Source: Flavobacteriaceae bacterium
GTDB lineage: Bacteria > Bacteroidota > Bacteroidia > Flavobacteriales > Flavobacteriaceae
DNA: 64,000 nucleotides
Assembly: GCA_014238425.1 (NCBI GenBank)
Contig: JABABD010000037.1
Coordinates: 26,809-90,808 of the forward strand
Direction: 5' to 3'
In this document: in pieces, positions 63,386 through 64,000 of the stretch
Position numbering within the stretch: position 1 is the first letter of the stretch
Layout: the number at the start of each line of letters is the position of its first letter
Notes under the pieces: model-generated
Told to the model about the DNA's origin: nothing
Databases searched by the model: none
The model's input: the letters and a program-made list of their open reading frames with translations, nothing else
Position numbers and translations under genes: made by a program

Positions 63386-64000
63386 TCAAACATTCACGAT
63401 GCTCACTGTTGGTTTTTTTCCTAAAGAACGAAGCATTTTCACATGATCCCAAATAGCTTGAAAGAGATCTTTTTTAACATGGTAAGGCATCCCATATTCT
63501 CTTGCTGTATCGGCCACAATATTTGTTAATCCTTTATAATGTACATGACATACATCAGGAAGTACATGGTGTTCAACCTGATAATTCAAACCTCCTATCA
63601 ACCAAAATAAAAGCTTGCTTTTTGGAGAAAAGTTACTGGTAGTCGCAAATTGATGACCGTACCAATCGTCCTCCATCATACCCTTATTATCTGGGAGTGG
63701 AAAGTCATTGGCAGGCATGATATGAGCTATTTGAAAAACAATACTCACCAACATTCCTGTTACAAAATGCATGGATAGAAATGCCAATAAAATCACCCAC
63801 CAAGATTGAGGTAACATAATCATTGGTAGTACAATGGCATACGAATAATACAACAACTTCCAAGCGACCATGCTTATGAGCGTTTTTTCATATTCATGTT
63901 TCTTTTCAAAAAACCCCATATCTCTATAGCGATTTAAGCGCACAAAATCTTTGGTTGTAATCCAAGATATAGTGGATATTCCGTAGAAAAACCAGATATA
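63386..64000 (-). CDS. Fatty acid desaturase (5' end outside window)
   Basis: The frame is open to the window edge: the segment 63944-64000 continues the protein upstream without a stop (IWFFYGISTISWITTKDFVR), so the true start lies beyond position 64000. Visible residues include two hydrophobic segments (SYAIVLPMIMLPQSWWVILL, HFVTGMLVSIVFQIAH) and the third histidine box QVEHH, which is the QxxHH form of front-end or acyl-lipid desaturases. It is convergent with the methyltransferase gene, 33 bp apart. Confidence 0.85.
   Translation of the reverse strand, partial: YIWFFYGISTISWITTKDFVRLNRYRDMGFFEKKHEYEKTLISMVAWKLLYYSYAIVLPMIMLPQSWWVILLAFLSMHFVTGMLVSIVFQIAHIMPANDFPLPDNKGMMEDDWYGHQFATTSNFSPKSKLLFWLIGGLNYQVEHHVLPDVCHVHYKGLTNIVADTAREYGMPYHVKKDLFQAIWDHVKMLRSLGKKPTVSIVNV

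Overview
The window looks like chromosome from a marine-type member of the Flavobacteriaceae (Bacteroidota). The evidence is very low G+C, promoters with the Bacteroidota -7 element TAnnTTTG, few purine-rich ribosome binding sites, three proteins ending in type IX secretion (gliding-type, type B) sorting domains, two PorP/SprF proteins, a TonB-dependent receptor, LytS/LytTR two-component pairs and a TonB protein with the flavobacterial YPGCE motif. I see no rRNA, tRNA, CRISPR array, insertion sequence, integrase or prophage.

Layout. 1-5.6 kb: end-truncated serine hydrolase, a CGNR regulator coupled to a GNAT acetyltransferase, a second serine hydrolase beside an AraC regulator whose N-terminus is cut off by an in-frame stop, and an M50-like protease with TPRs. 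5.8-10.1 kb: a large secreted SBBP-repeat protein. 10.5-15.7 kb: a BlaI / M56-M23 peptidase / TonB-dependent receptor / polysaccharide deacetylase operon behind palindromic operators. 16-21.2 kb: two more beta-lactamase-fold proteins (one fused to an esterase, one lacking SxxK) facing a LytS/LytTR pair. 21.3-27.7 kb: an outer-membrane DUF5916-type protein, GNAT, a small membrane protein, HxlR, a LamG-like protein, an amino-acid racemase and LysR. 28.1-30.1 kb: a stand-alone TIR - repeat - transmembrane - repeat - TonB protein. 30.3-41.2 kb: an alpha/beta hydrolase lipoprotein, two ABC-2 exporter operons, a protein of unknown function, and a LytS / S41 protease / LytTR operon divergent from the second exporter. 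41.3-45.7 kb: a secreted ConA-like protein facing a membrane-anchored regulator-like protein, a dioxygenase-like secreted protein and a small exported protein. 45.9-60.6 kb: surface-protein cluster with two pairs of T9SS substrate plus PorP/SprF protein, including a 2,738-residue SprB-like adhesin. 60.9-64 kb: Crp-family regulator, acyl desaturase, cyclopropane-synthase-like methyltransferase and a second desaturase, a lipid-modification cluster.

Two features cut across the gene list. First, a family of about 160-bp intergenic repeats (11-12 full, partial or degenerate copies), all on the + strand whatever the direction of the neighbouring genes. Second, phased promoter iterons: three AAAAGGG boxes at about 22-bp spacing lie upstream of both the TIR-TonB gene and an orphan gene of unknown function at 34.4 kb, and a different TTTATCGATAAAA-type iteron lies upstream of three exported-protein genes at 44-46 kb. 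The TIR-TonB protein, with its own iteron-type control region, is the best candidate for an undescribed system. Its proposed function is inference from domain order.
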